Source of the DNA: Nitrospinaceae bacterium
Lineage (GTDB): Bacteria; Nitrospinota; Nitrospinia; Nitrospinales; Nitrospinaceae
Reading direction: 5' to 3'
Assembly: GCA_029261395.1 (NCBI GenBank)
Contig: JAJDBJ010000055.1
Coordinates: 1 to 47,184 of the forward strand
Length of the DNA: 47,184 nucleotides
The position numbers were made by a program, and so were the translations under genes. Of this stretch, positions 8,226-17,069 are shown piece after piece. The number at the start of each line of letters is the position of its first letter. The stretch's first letter is position 1. The notes beneath the pieces were generated by a model. The model saw only the letters and a program-made list of their open reading frames with translations. It had not been told where the DNA came from and did no database searches.

Positions 8226-11200
8226 TCACTCAAAATAAATCGATTCTTCTCCCAGCAAGGCTTCCACATCGTGGATCACCGCGTCGCTGGGCCTTATTCT
8301 CATGTCGGACTCCACCGTACGGATCCGGGTTTTATTGTCGGGAAATATAAAATGGACCAGCAAAGGATTGGTTCCCTGATGCTCCGCCAGCACTTTCCTG
8401 ACCGATGCCAGCATATCTTTTTCAAGACCCGGCGTTCGAATCCGAACGTGCACCTTCCCCTTCCAATGATTCTTCGCCTCGGACAAGGGCAACACTGCCG
8501 TGGCGATCACCTTGGGCACGTTGTCAACCGAATCCACCGTGCCCTTGACCAGAATCGGCTCGTCCGAAGCCAGAAGCTCCGCGGACGCCTGATAAATTTC
8601 CGGCCACAGGGTGACTTCCACCGTACCCTGCAAATCCTCCAGAGTCACCAGCGCCATCTTGTCACCCCGACGCGTGGTTTTCAGAATGACCTTGAACGGC
8701 ACCCCGGCGAGGCTGACGTTCTTGCCGTTGTCCTGTTCGGAAATACTGGCGGAACTCGAATCGGTGAACCAGTCGATGTCTTTTTGATACCGCGTCAACG
8801 GATGCCCGGACACGTAAAACCCGATGGTTTCCTTTTCGAACCGCAGGCGGTCGTGGTCGCTCCACTCGTTCACCTCGTTGGCTGGGATGGCTTCTTCACT
8901 CGCCACTTCCTCCTCGAACGTATCGAACATGTTGGACTGCCCGAGCTGTTTGTCCCTCTGCCGGGCCTGTCCCATGTCCATATACAACATCAGGTGATGC
9001 AGCATGCTGGCCCGGCCTTCTCCCAGGGAATCGCAGGCGCCACTCTTGATCAGGCTTTCGATGACCCGCTTGTTGACCTGCCGGAGGTCCACCTGCTCAC
9101 ATAACTGTTTAAGCGAATCGAACTGCCCCACCTCCTCGCGGGTTTCGATAATCTGATCGATGGCCGCCGATCCGACATTCTTGATCGCTCCCAGTCCGAA
9201 CAACAAGGCATCCTTGGAAATAGAAAAGTCCTTCTGGCTGACGTTGACATCCGGCGGCAGAATCTGGATGCCCATTTCCCGCGCGTCATTGATGTAACGA
9301 ATGACTTTATCCGTGTTGTCCATGTCGCTGGTGATCAGCGCGCCGAAAAACTGCAGGGGATAATGCGCCTTCAGGTAAGCCGTTTGATAAGAGATCAACG
9401 CATACGCCGCACTGTGCGATTTATTGAATCCATACCCCGCGAACTTTTCCATCAGATCAAAAACGCGTTCCGCTTTTTTCTCGGGAAGTTTGTTGTGAGC
9501 CGCCCCTTTGGCAAACTTTTCCCTCTGCTGGGCCATCTCTTCCGGTTTCTTTTTACCCATGGCGCGGCGTAGCAAATCGGCGTCGCCCAGGGTGAACCCG
9601 GCCAGAACGTTGGCGATTTTCATAACCTGTTCCTGGTAGAGAATAACGCCGTTCGTCTCTTGCAAAATATCCTTCAACTGCGGCAGTTCGTACTTTTCCT
9701 CCATCGTACCGTGCTTGCGTTTGACATAATCGTCGATCATGCCGCTTTCCAGCGGACCCGGACGAAACAACGCCAACAAAGCAATGATGTCTTCAAAGCA
9801 GTCCGGTTTCATTTTTTTGAGCAGATCGCGCATGCCGGAACTTTCCAGTTGAAACACGCCGCGTGTGCGGGCGTCGCTGAGAAGCTGGAAGGTTTTGGCG
9901 TCATCCTTGGGAATCGCGTCGATATCAAGCTCGGTTCCTATAGAAGACTGGATGAGTTTGAGAGCATTATTAATGACTGTCAACGTACGCAAACCGAGGA
10001 AGTCCATCTTTAGCAGACCCAGCTTTTCGATATTGTTCATCGAAAACTGGGTGACCACTTCGTCGTTGCTTCCTTTATAAAGAGGGAGGAACTCGGTGAG
10101 CGGTTTTGGAGAAATCACCACGCCCGCCGCATGGGTCGAACAATGGCGCGGCAAACCTTCCAGTCGAAGCGCGATATTCAACAGCTCATCAACGTCCGCG
10201 CTTTCCTTGCGCATCGACTTAAACTTGGGCTCTTCCTTGAACGCTTCGGTGAGATTGATGTTCAACCGATTGGGCACCAACTTGGCAATTTTATCGACTT
10301 CGCCGTACGTCATCCCCAGTACCCGGCCCACGTCGCGGATGACCGCCTTGGCGTTCATGCTTCCGAAAGTGATGATCTGACTGACAAACGCGTTGCCGCC
10401 GTATTTTTCCGAAACGTATTTGATGACCTTCTCGCGCCCTTCAATACAAAAATCGATGTCGATGTCGGGCATGCTCACCCGTTCCGGATTCAGGAACCGC
10501 TCGAACAGCAGATCGTATTGCATGGGATCGATGTCGGTGATTTTCAGCGAATACGCGACCAGACTCCCTGCGGCGGAACCCCGGCCCGGCCCTACCGGTA
10601 TGTCCTGCTCCCGCGCGTGACGAATAAAATCCCACACGATCAGAAAGTATCCGGGGTATCCCATCTTCTCGATGATCTTCAGTTCCTCTTCCAGCCGAGC
10701 CTCATACACCGCCGGGTCGTAGGATTGCCCCAGCCGTTTCATGGCATCGAACCTGACCTGCAGACCTTCCTTCGATTTTTCTTCCAGATAGGTGAACAGG
10801 GTGTACGATTCCGGCACGGGATACTCCGGCAGGTTGTCGATGCCCAACTCCATCTCCAGATTGCACCGCTCGGCAATTTTGATGGTGTTTTCGATGGCTT
10901 CCGGCACCTGCTGGAACAGTTTGGTCATCTCCTCCGCCGATTTGAAATAATATTCGTCAGAGTGATACTTCATCCGGTACGGGTCTTCCATGGTCTTGCC
11001 AGTCTGCAGGCACAACAGAATTTCGTGGGAGCGGAAATCGTCCTGGTCGAGGTAATGGCAGTTGTTGGTCGCCACCAAAGGAATTCCGGTATTTTTGCTG
11101 ATCTCTATCAGTCCCTTGTTGATTCCCTCCTGCCATTCCAGTTTATGGTCCTGCAGTTCCAGGTAAAAATTATCCTCACCCATGATGTCGCGGTACTGCT

Positions 11201-11690
11201 CGGCCATTTTGGTGGCGCGGGGAATATTTTCCTTGCTGAGGTGATGCCCCACCTCGCCTCGGTTACAGGACGAGAGCGCGATCAATCCTTCGGCATGTTC
11301 CGCTAACAGTTCTTTATCAATACGCGGCTTGTAATAGAATCCTTCCAGATAGCCCTGCGACACCAGTTTCAGCAGGTTTTTGTAACCAGTATCGTTTTTG
11401 GCCAGCAGAATTAGATGGTAAGACGCGTCACGCAAGCTGTGATTGCTATTTTTTTCCAGTCGGCTCTCCGGGGCGACGTACACCTCGCACCCGATGATGG
11501 GTTTGAGCCCATGTTTCTTCGCTCCGGCATAAAACTCCATCGCGCCGAACAGGTTGGCGTGATCGGTCATGGCAACGGCGGGCATACGGAACTCAGCGGC
11601 CCGCTTGAACAGGGCTTCGTGGCGCAGAGACGAGTCCAGCAGACTGTAGTGGGTATGTACGTGTAAATGGACGAAGTTGGAATGCCGCAT
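8226..11690 (-). CDS. dnaE: DNA polymerase III alpha subunit
   Basis: Replicative C-family polymerase. The 1154-residue frame begins MRHSNFVHLHVHTHYSLLD, the PHP domain with intact His motifs. It carries the catalytic PDIDIDFC aspartates, VGPGRGSAAGSLVAY, the GYGFNKSHSAAYALIS helix-hairpin region, and a C-terminal OB-fold (VSLAGVPFKVILKTTRRGDK). Length and order match E. coli DnaE (1160). I chose ATG 11690. A GTG 36 bases upstream would add residues before the conserved PHP strand and neither start has a strong ribosome site. It lies 75 bases downstream of ald on the same strand, so read-through is possible. The polymerase is the sole alpha subunit in the window. Confidence 0.98.
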   Translation of the reverse strand: MRHSNFVHLHVHTHYSLLDSSLRHEALFKRAAEFRMPAVAMTDHANLFGAMEFYAGAKKHGLKPIIGCEVYVAPESRLEKNSNHSLRDASYHLILLAKNDTGYKNLLKLVSQGYLEGFYYKPRIDKELLAEHAEGLIALSSCNRGEVGHHLSKENIPRATKMAEQYRDIMGEDNFYLELQDHKLEWQEGINKGLIEISKNTGIPLVATNNCHYLDQDDFRSHEILLCLQTGKTMEDPYRMKYHSDEYYFKSAEEMTKLFQQVPEAIENTIKIAERCNLEMELGIDNLPEYPVPESYTLFTYLEEKSKEGLQVRFDAMKRLGQSYDPAVYEARLEEELKIIEKMGYPGYFLIVWDFIRHAREQDIPVGPGRGSAAGSLVAYSLKITDIDPMQYDLLFERFLNPERVSMPDIDIDFCIEGREKVIKYVSEKYGGNAFVSQIITFGSMNAKAVIRDVGRVLGMTYGEVDKIAKLVPNRLNINLTEAFKEEPKFKSMRKESADVDELLNIALRLEGLPRHCSTHAAGVVISPKPLTEFLPLYKGSNDEVVTQFSMNNIEKLGLLKMDFLGLRTLTVINNALKLIQSSIGTELDIDAIPKDDAKTFQLLSDARTRGVFQLESSGMRDLLKKMKPDCFEDIIALLALFRPGPLESGMIDDYVKRKHGTMEEKYELPQLKDILQETNGVILYQEQVMKIANVLAGFTLGDADLLRRAMGKKKPEEMAQQREKFAKGAAHNKLPEKKAERVFDLMEKFAGYGFNKSHSAAYALISYQTAYLKAHYPLQFFGALITSDMDNTDKVIRYINDAREMGIQILPPDVNVSQKDFSISKDALLFGLGAIKNVGSAAIDQIIETREEVGQFDSLKQLCEQVDLRQVNKRVIESLIKSGACDSLGEGRASMLHHLMLYMDMGQARQRDKQLGQSNMFDTFEEEVASEEAIPANEVNEWSDHDRLRFEKETIGFYVSGHPLTRYQKDIDWFTDSSSASISEQDNGKNVSLAGVPFKVILKTTRRGDKMALVTLEDLQGTVEVTLWPEIYQASAELLASDEPILVKGTVDSVDNVPKVIATAVLPLSEAKNHWKGKVHVRIRTPGLEKDMLASVRKVLAEHQGTNPLLVHFIFPDNKTRIRTVESDMRIRPSDAVIHDVEALLGEESIYFE

Positions 11691-11765
11691 ACGCGTAATA
11701 AACTTAAGAAGGAGATGGATTCCCACGGAAGAAATTCCGGGGGAAGGATCGATTTTGGCCTAAGT

Positions 11766-12878
11766 CTAACTCAAAACCTTTTCAGTGGGAATATATTCCT
11801 TATCCAACGCTTCGGCCACTGCTGGATGGGTCACTTTCCCTTTGAAAAGATTGAGGCCGCGGCTCAGGGCTGGATTTTCCCGGAGGGATTTTTGCAATCC
11901 TTTTCCGGCCAGTTCGCGGGCGTAAGGCAGAGTGGCGTTGGTCAGCGCATACGTGGATGTGCGGGCGACAGCGCCGGGCATATTGGCCACGCAGTAATGC
12001 ACCACGTCATCCACCATAAAAATCGGGTCGCTGTGGGTGGTGGGACGCGAGGTTTCGAGGATACCTCCCTGATCAATACCGACATCCACCACCACCGAAC
12101 CGGGCATCATGGCCTTGATCATCTCGCGGGAAATCAATTTTGGGGATTTCGCACCGGGTAAAAGCACCGCACCGACCAACAGGTCGGCGGTCTGCGAAAA
12201 CTCCTCAATGTTGAGCTTGTTGGACATGATGGTTTTGATGCGCCCGCCAAAAATATCGTCAATGTAGCGCAGGCGAGACAAGCTGACATCCAGCAGGGTG
12301 ACACTCGCTCCGGTACCGACGGCCATTTTAGCGGCATTGATACCGACGATGCCGCCGCCGACGATCACCACATGTCCGGGGTCCACCCCCGGTACGCCGC
12401 CCAGCAATATGCCCCGTCCACCGTTCTCCCGTTCCAGGTACTTGGATCCTTCGTGGACGGACATACGCCCCGCAACTTCGCTCATGGGAATCAAAAGAGG
12501 CAGCGAGCCATCTTCCAACTGCACGGTTTCATAAGCAATGCCGATGATTTTCCGTTTTAACAGGGCATCGGTCAACTCCGGTGCAGGTGCCAAATGAAGG
12601 TAGGTGTATAAAATCTGGCCCTCTTTCAACTTATCGTACTCGGACGCTATCGGTTCCTTAACCTTGACGATCATCTCCGCCCGTTCAAATACCTGGTCGC
12701 AGGATACGGTTTCGGCACCGACGGCCTCGTACTGGACATCAAAAATACCACTGCCCTCCCCCGCGCCTTTTTCGATGAGCACGCGATGGCCATCGGCAAT
12801 CAACTCCGCCGCGCCGGCGGGAGTCATCGACACCCGATATTCGTCTACCTTGATTTCTTTGGGAACTCCTATAATCAT
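11766..12878 (-). CDS. ald: Alanine dehydrogenase
   Basis: NAD-dependent enzyme interconverting L-alanine and pyruvate plus ammonia. The 370-residue protein starts MIIGVPKEIKVDEYRVSMTP. It contains KVKEP, the catalytic-lysine region shared with transhydrogenase, and the Rossmann loop HVVIVGGGIVGINAAKMA, and ends in the usual PYARELAGKGLQKSL region. AAAGGA lies about 11 bases upstream of ATG 12878. The gene is divergent from the leucine-rich-repeat gene across a 121-base gap. Family length is 370-375, so it is intact. Confidence 0.97.
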   Translation of the reverse strand: MIIGVPKEIKVDEYRVSMTPAGAAELIADGHRVLIEKGAGEGSGIFDVQYEAVGAETVSCDQVFERAEMIVKVKEPIASEYDKLKEGQILYTYLHLAPAPELTDALLKRKIIGIAYETVQLEDGSLPLLIPMSEVAGRMSVHEGSKYLERENGGRGILLGGVPGVDPGHVVIVGGGIVGINAAKMAVGTGASVTLLDVSLSRLRYIDDIFGGRIKTIMSNKLNIEEFSQTADLLVGAVLLPGAKSPKLISREMIKAMMPGSVVVDVGIDQGGILETSRPTTHSDPIFMVDDVVHYCVANMPGAVARTSTYALTNATLPYARELAGKGLQKSLRENPALSRGLNLFKGKVTHPAVAEALDKEYIPTEKVLS

Positions 12879-12999
12879 AGACTCAGAATCCTTTATAAAC
12901 GGCCTTCCGGAAAACCTTGGCCCGGCCCCGGAGAGTATTTGATCTTTTCAACAAAATCCTATAAATTGGGACCACAGTACGGCTGTTACTATACAAGAA

Positions 13000-13821
13000 A
13001 TGGAGTTAAAATCCTTGGAAAAACTGGACCGTCCGGAGGCGGAAGTGCTTTTTCAGCAAGCGTTTGCGGAAGAGCAGGGCCTGCTGGACCTGGAAAATAA
13101 AAATATCGGCCTGGAAGAGTTAAAACTACTGGCCGAATGGGAATCGTTCCCTAAAGTCAAAAAGCTGTACCTCAGCAACAACCAGTTGGGCGACCGCGAA
13201 ATCGAGGCACTGGAGAACCTTCAGGGCAACGTGCGGTCACTGTACCTCAACCACAACATGCTGAGCGATGATGCAGCACGGTCTTTGGCGCAATCCGAGA
13301 TGGCGAAAGGCCTGGTCTGCCTGATGCTGGAGGCCAACAACATCGGACCCCAGGGAGCCCGGATATTTTCTGAATCAAAGCATTTTCAAAATCTGGAGGA
13401 ATTGTTTCTCGATTTCAATCCGATCGGTGCCGAGGGCATCCAGTCGCTGACACAATCGGGCAACTTTCCAAAGCTGGAAGCCTTGCATCTGGATAGCACA
13501 CAGTGTGGCGATGGCGGAGCAATCGCACTGGCGCACTCGCAAACCTTAACCGGTCTGAAGCGGTTGTATCTGTGCAGCAACGGGATCGGGGACGAAGGAG
13601 CGAAAGCCTTATCAAACTCTGACAACCTGAAAACCTTGAGGGTGCTGAGCATCTGGCGCAACGAAATCCGTGACGCCGGCGGTGAGGCGCTCGCGGCATC
13701 GGAAACCTTTGGCAATCTGGAACGGCTGTATATGAGTTTCAACTTGATGGAGCGTCCGGTGCGCAAAATTATTCGCGGATCGGACCTTGCGAAACGACTT
13801 AAAACTCTGGTCATGGATTAG
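13000..13821 (+). CDS. Leucine-rich-repeat protein of ribonuclease-inhibitor type
   Basis: The product is 273 residues with eight LRR units 27-29 residues apart, each with the L-x2-L-x-L-x2-N-x-I/L-x-D core: VKKLYLSNNQLGD, VRSLYLNHNMLSD, LVCLMLEANNIGP, LEELFLDFNPIGA, LEALHLDSTQCGD, LKRLYLCSNGIGD, LRVLSIWRNEIRD, LERLYMSFNLMER. There is no signal peptide or membrane segment, so it should be a cytoplasmic protein-binding solenoid. Unit length and the 'GDEGAKAL' helices are of the ribonuclease-inhibitor/NLR class. A possible promoter (TTGATC 12939, TATAAA 12960, spacer only 15) precedes it. Its stop overlaps the ribosome site of the next small gene, which implies co-translation. Partner unknown. 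Confidence 0.85.
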   Translation: MELKSLEKLDRPEAEVLFQQAFAEEQGLLDLENKNIGLEELKLLAEWESFPKVKKLYLSNNQLGDREIEALENLQGNVRSLYLNHNMLSDDAARSLAQSEMAKGLVCLMLEANNIGPQGARIFSESKHFQNLEELFLDFNPIGAEGIQSLTQSGNFPKLEALHLDSTQCGDGGAIALAHSQTLTGLKRLYLCSNGIGDEGAKALSNSDNLKTLRVLSIWRNEIRDAGGEALAASETFGNLERLYMSFNLMERPVRKIIRGSDLAKRLKTLVMD

Positions 13822-13833
13822 GAGATGAAGACC

Positions 13834-13962
13834 ATGGATGAATACGAAGACGAATACAAACCGACCTACGGCAAACTGTTCAACGTTCTCTTTCATGTTG
13901 GCGTCATCATTAACGTCCTTCTCGTGACGTGGCTCTACCTCATTTTCTTCGGCGTAATTTAG
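13834..13962 (+). CDS. 42-residue single-span membrane protein
   Basis: The frame encodes an acidic head MDEYEDEYKPTYGK followed by a strongly hydrophobic span (about residues 15-42, from LFNVLFHVGVIINVLL onward) and then stops. GGAG at 13821-13824 gives nine-base spacing to ATG 13834 and overlaps the TAG of the LRR gene. An upstream ATG at 13825 sits directly on GGAG and is less likely. The following secreted-protein gene begins 14 bases after the stop with its own AAGGAA site. Position, ribosome site and composition argue for a real small gene. Function unknown. Confidence 0.6.
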   Translation: MDEYEDEYKPTYGKLFNVLFHVGVIINVLLVTWLYLIFFGVI

Positions 13963-13976
13963 GTAAGGAAACCACC

Positions 13977-14522
13977 ATGAAAATCATTAAAACTATTCTT
14001 GCAGGTTGGATCGTCCTGCTGGTTTCAAGCCCCCTGAGCGTGGTGGGCGAGGAAGAGATGCACGCCCCTTATGGTGGATCGAAAGCTTTCCAGCAAATGA
14101 AGCAACTGGCTGGCGACTGGCAAGGCACGGTCGATATGGGACAAGGAACTCAAAACATCAAGGCAAGCTACCGGGTTTCATCTGTGGGCAGTGTCTTGGT
14201 GGAAACCATTTTTATTGGCACTCCCAATGAGATGGTTACGATCTACCACGACGATAAAAAAGGTCACCTGGGCCTGACACATTACTGCGGACTCAACAAC
14301 CAACCCACAATGGTTCTTATCGGAGAGAAGGAAAACGCGTTGGAATTTGACCTGGCCCCAGACGCCCCCATTGATGTCGACCGCGAACCCCATATGCACG
14401 CCCTCACTCTTACCTTCTCGGGGAAGAATGACATGCAACAACACTGGACGCAATTTGCCCAGGGCGAAAAGAAAAAAGTGGTGGTGATTACCTACAAGCG
14501 CATCCTGCAAACAAAAAACTGA
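13977..14522 (+). CDS. Secreted protein of unknown function, lipocalin-like size
   Basis: The product is 181 residues with a clear signal peptide (MKIIKTILAGWIVLLVSS, cleavage near VVGEE). The mature part has alternating strands, LAGDWQGTV, SVLVETIFIG and LTHYCGLNNQPTM, resembling the DUF1579-like group of small periplasmic beta-barrel proteins. That likeness is only suggestive. The ATG at 13977 with AAGGAA seven bases upstream is preferred over the frame extension to 13929, which would bury the signal peptide. It is probably co-transcribed with the LRR and small membrane genes. Confidence 0.7.
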   Translation: MKIIKTILAGWIVLLVSSPLSVVGEEEMHAPYGGSKAFQQMKQLAGDWQGTVDMGQGTQNIKASYRVSSVGSVLVETIFIGTPNEMVTIYHDDKKGHLGLTHYCGLNNQPTMVLIGEKENALEFDLAPDAPIDVDREPHMHALTLTFSGKNDMQQHWTQFAQGEKKKVVVITYKRILQTKN

Positions 14523-14647
14523 TATGTATTGTAAAGACTCCGAAGCAAGAACTCCGGGTGAGGCGGCTGTGAAAAAGGCACCGAAACGGGTGGGTCTCGC
14601 TGAAGATATAGGGGATTCGCGAAACGCCCCATTTTACAACACCTTCA

Positions 14648-14684
14648 TTGACAAGCCTGCCTCAATCCAGTAATTTGTTATAAT
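14648..14684 (+). promoter_or_regulatory. Candidate promoter of the first ankyrin gene
   Basis: TTGACA at 14648-14653 is followed 17 bases later by TAATTT (14671). A perfect TATAAT lies at 14679-14684, nine bases off ideal spacing to that -35. The surrounding 14-mer ACCTTCATTGACAA is identical to the one upstream of the paralogue at 15896-15909. Confidence 0.45.
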
Positions 14685-14714
14685 ACAATAATTTACAATG
14701 GAGCTTCTAAAATC

Positions 14715-15779
14715 ATGCATAAATCCTCTCTCACCCACTCGGGCTTAACCATTCTGGTTCTTTTCGGATTATTTGCTTCCGGTTGCTCTCTGTTCAGAGC
14801 GGACACTCTGGAAAATGCGGTGAGATCCGAAAACCTTGAGAAAGTTCAAAGCCACTTGGACCAAGGCGCCAACGTTAACAAAGCAAACGCGGAAGGCAAA
14901 ACCCCCTTGCATATCGCCGCCGAGGATGGATCTAAAGGAGCGGCGGGGATGTTGATTGCAAAAGGCGCCAATGTAAACGCCAAAGACAATCAGGGTCGTA
15001 CTCCCCTGCACCTTGCCACCCAGGAAGGACGCCCCTCCTTAGTGGACTATCTCACCGACAAGGGAGCCGATTTAAACAGTCAGGACAAGGCCGGCGGAAG
15101 TCCTTTGCATTATGCGGTACTCAATGAAGAATACGACATCGCCTTTATGCTCACCTTAAAAGGCGCGCTGGTGGACATCAGGGATCAGAAAAAATGGACG
15201 CCGCTTTACCTGGCCTCCCTGAACAACCTGCCAAAATATGTAGAACTGTTGATCGAAAAGGGCGCCGAAGTCAACCCTGCAAGCGGACCGACACCTTTGA
15301 TTGCGGCCATCTGGAATGACCACAGTGAAGTGGTCAGGATGCTTCTGAAACACAAAGCTGCAGTCCAGGGCAAACCCAATGCCATCAAAACACCCATTCA
15401 CATAGCCGCTGAAAAAGGGTTCACCAAGTCCGCCCAAGCGTTGCTCGATTTTCAAGCCGATCCCTACGTCAAAGATCGCTCAGGGAAGTCTCCCATTTAC
15501 TACGCCACCCAGAATGGCCACGCCAAAATGGTCAAGTTACTCATCAGCTATGGCGAGGACATCACCCAACCGATCCCTCTAGGCACCACCCTGTTGCACC
15601 TGGCGGCGGAAAAGGGACATACGGATGTGGTCGAACTATTGATCGAAAAGGGTGCCGTACTGAATGCCCATAATGCTCAAGGAGAATCGCCTTTGGATGT
15701 CGCCATTCGCTATGGCCACAAAAAGGTTGCCGATATTCTCACAGAGACGGCTATCGAGCGAAGAAAAATTCAAAACTAA
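14715..15779 (+). CDS. Ankyrin-repeat lipoprotein, paralogue 1
   Basis: The 354-residue protein has a lipoprotein signal ending in FASGC, so it is expected to be anchored in the envelope. Nine ankyrin units follow, each with a TPLHIAAEDG-type core: TPLHIAAEDG, TPLHLATQEG, SPLHYAVLNE, TPLYLASLNN, TPLIAAIWND, TPIHIAAEKG, SPIYYATQNG, TLLHLAAEKG, SPLDVAIRYG. The solenoid fills the whole mature protein, which indicates protein binding rather than catalysis. The next gene is a same-length paralogue with units in the same order, evidence of tandem duplication. No effector domain or secretion signal other than the lipobox is seen. Confidence 0.9.
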   Translation: MHKSSLTHSGLTILVLFGLFASGCSLFRADTLENAVRSENLEKVQSHLDQGANVNKANAEGKTPLHIAAEDGSKGAAGMLIAKGANVNAKDNQGRTPLHLATQEGRPSLVDYLTDKGADLNSQDKAGGSPLHYAVLNEEYDIAFMLTLKGALVDIRDQKKWTPLYLASLNNLPKYVELLIEKGAEVNPASGPTPLIAAIWNDHSEVVRMLLKHKAAVQGKPNAIKTPIHIAAEKGFTKSAQALLDFQADPYVKDRSGKSPIYYATQNGHAKMVKLLISYGEDITQPIPLGTTLLHLAAEKGHTDVVELLIEKGAVLNAHNAQGESPLDVAIRYGHKKVADILTETAIERRKIQN

Positions 15780-15902
15780 AAGAATCACATCTCCACAGAT
15801 TGAGACTCAGGGAACAGGCCGTTTTTCAACAGAATGCTGGAGCGGCCCTGTCTCCACTGAGACTTCAGCCTTCCTGTATTACTTTCCTTTCTCAAACCTT
15901 CA

Positions 15903-15931
15903 TTGACAATAATTTTTCTATCCTTTAAATT
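15903..15931 (+). promoter_or_regulatory. Candidate promoter of the second ankyrin gene
   Basis: A consensus TTGACA at 15903-15908, a 17-base AT-rich spacer and TAAATT at 15926-15931 precede the paralogue by about 37 bases. The 14-base block ACCTTCATTGACAA is shared exactly with the first copy's upstream region. Confidence 0.55.
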
Positions 15932-15967
15932 GAACCAGCTTAAAACTTACAAGGGAGTTGGAGTCCT

Positions 15968-17029
15968 ATGAAAAAATTTCCTCTTGTCCTACCCGGCTTT
16001 ACTTTTTTGATCCTTTTTTCTTTCCTCGCTACGTCCTGTTCCCTAATCAAAACATCTTCTCTGGAAACGGCCGTCCAATACAAAAACATTGAGGAAGTAC
16101 GACGCCATCTGGATGAAGGCGCAAACGTTAATCAAAAAGACAGCAACGGTCAAACCCATCTGCACCACGCCGCGCAGAGCGGAAACACGGAAGTCGCTCA
16201 AGTCCTCATTGACAGAGGGGCAAATGTCGATTCCAAAGATAATGAAGCCCGAACGCCTCTGCATTTGGCCGCTGAGACCGGCCACGCGCCCATGATCGAC
16301 CTGCTGGTCACTCACGGAGCCGATATCCACAGCCAGGACACCCATGGCCGCACTCCTCTACACTATGCCGTTCTTGAGGCCAGAAACGAAGCGGCCCTGA
16401 TGCTGATTTCAAAGGGGGCGGTGGTGGATGCCAGAGACAAAAAGGGTTGGACACCGCTTTATCTGGCCAGCGTGAATGACCATCCAAGAATGGTTGCACT
16501 ATTGGTCAACAAGGGAGCCCGTGTACACCCTGCAACAGGTCCTTCGCCTTTGATGGGAGCAGTGATGGAAGGCCATACCCACGTGGTGAGAGCGTTGCTC
16601 AATAACAAATTCCTGGTCCACGGACCACCCGGCGCCGCCACCACTCCGCTCCATCTGGCCGCAGAAAAAGGTTATCCCGATATCGTTCGATTGTTGCTTG
16701 AGAAAAAGGCAACTCCCAACCGCAAGGATGCCAAAGGGAAAACACCTCTTTATTATGCAATCTACAATGACCACTTCCACGTCATCCAAGAGCTGGTCGA
16801 CCACGGGGTAAACGTAGACCAGGAAACCCCGGAAGGTACGCTTCTCCACTTGGCGGCCGAAAAAGGACATGTAGGTGCGGCCAGCGCCCTGATTCGAAAA
16901 GGTGCCAAACTGGAATTGCAAAATAGCGAAGGAAAAAAACCTCTGGATGTCGCTATCAACAATCGAAATCAAAAAGTAGCTGATTTACTCGTGCGGGAAA
17001 CGATTAAGCTAAAAGAAGTCGGAAAATAA
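15968..17029 (+). CDS. Ankyrin-repeat lipoprotein, paralogue 2
   Basis: The 353-residue protein has a lipoprotein signal ending in LATSC and nine ankyrin units: THLHHAAQSG, TPLHLAAETG, TPLHYAVLEA, TPLYLASVND, SPLMGAVMEG, TPLHLAAEKG, TPLYYAIYND, TLLHLAAEKG, KPLDVAINNR. It matches the preceding gene unit by unit, with near-identical junctions such as TLLHLAAEKGH. The 188-base gap between the copies holds its own promoter. The two may bind different partners, since loop residues vary while core residues are kept. Function is unknown. Confidence 0.9.
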   Translation: MKKFPLVLPGFTFLILFSFLATSCSLIKTSSLETAVQYKNIEEVRRHLDEGANVNQKDSNGQTHLHHAAQSGNTEVAQVLIDRGANVDSKDNEARTPLHLAAETGHAPMIDLLVTHGADIHSQDTHGRTPLHYAVLEARNEAALMLISKGAVVDARDKKGWTPLYLASVNDHPRMVALLVNKGARVHPATGPSPLMGAVMEGHTHVVRALLNNKFLVHGPPGAATTPLHLAAEKGYPDIVRLLLEKKATPNRKDAKGKTPLYYAIYNDHFHVIQELVDHGVNVDQETPEGTLLHLAAEKGHVGAASALIRKGAKLELQNSEGKKPLDVAINNRNQKVADLLVRETIKLKEVGK

Positions 17030-17069
17030 GTCCCCTTTTAGCGACCCGTGGCATTGAATACCCGATCGG

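Noticed and set aside
12939-12965. Possible LRR-gene promoter (TTGATC, TATAAA)
   Set aside because: Spacing is only 15 bases, outside the common 16-18 range; kept only as a remark under the gene.
14524-14673. 49-codon frame after the secreted-protein gene
   Set aside because: It has no ribosome site, its end runs through the candidate promoter of the ankyrin gene (TTGACA at 14648), and composition is not gene-like. No family likeness seen.
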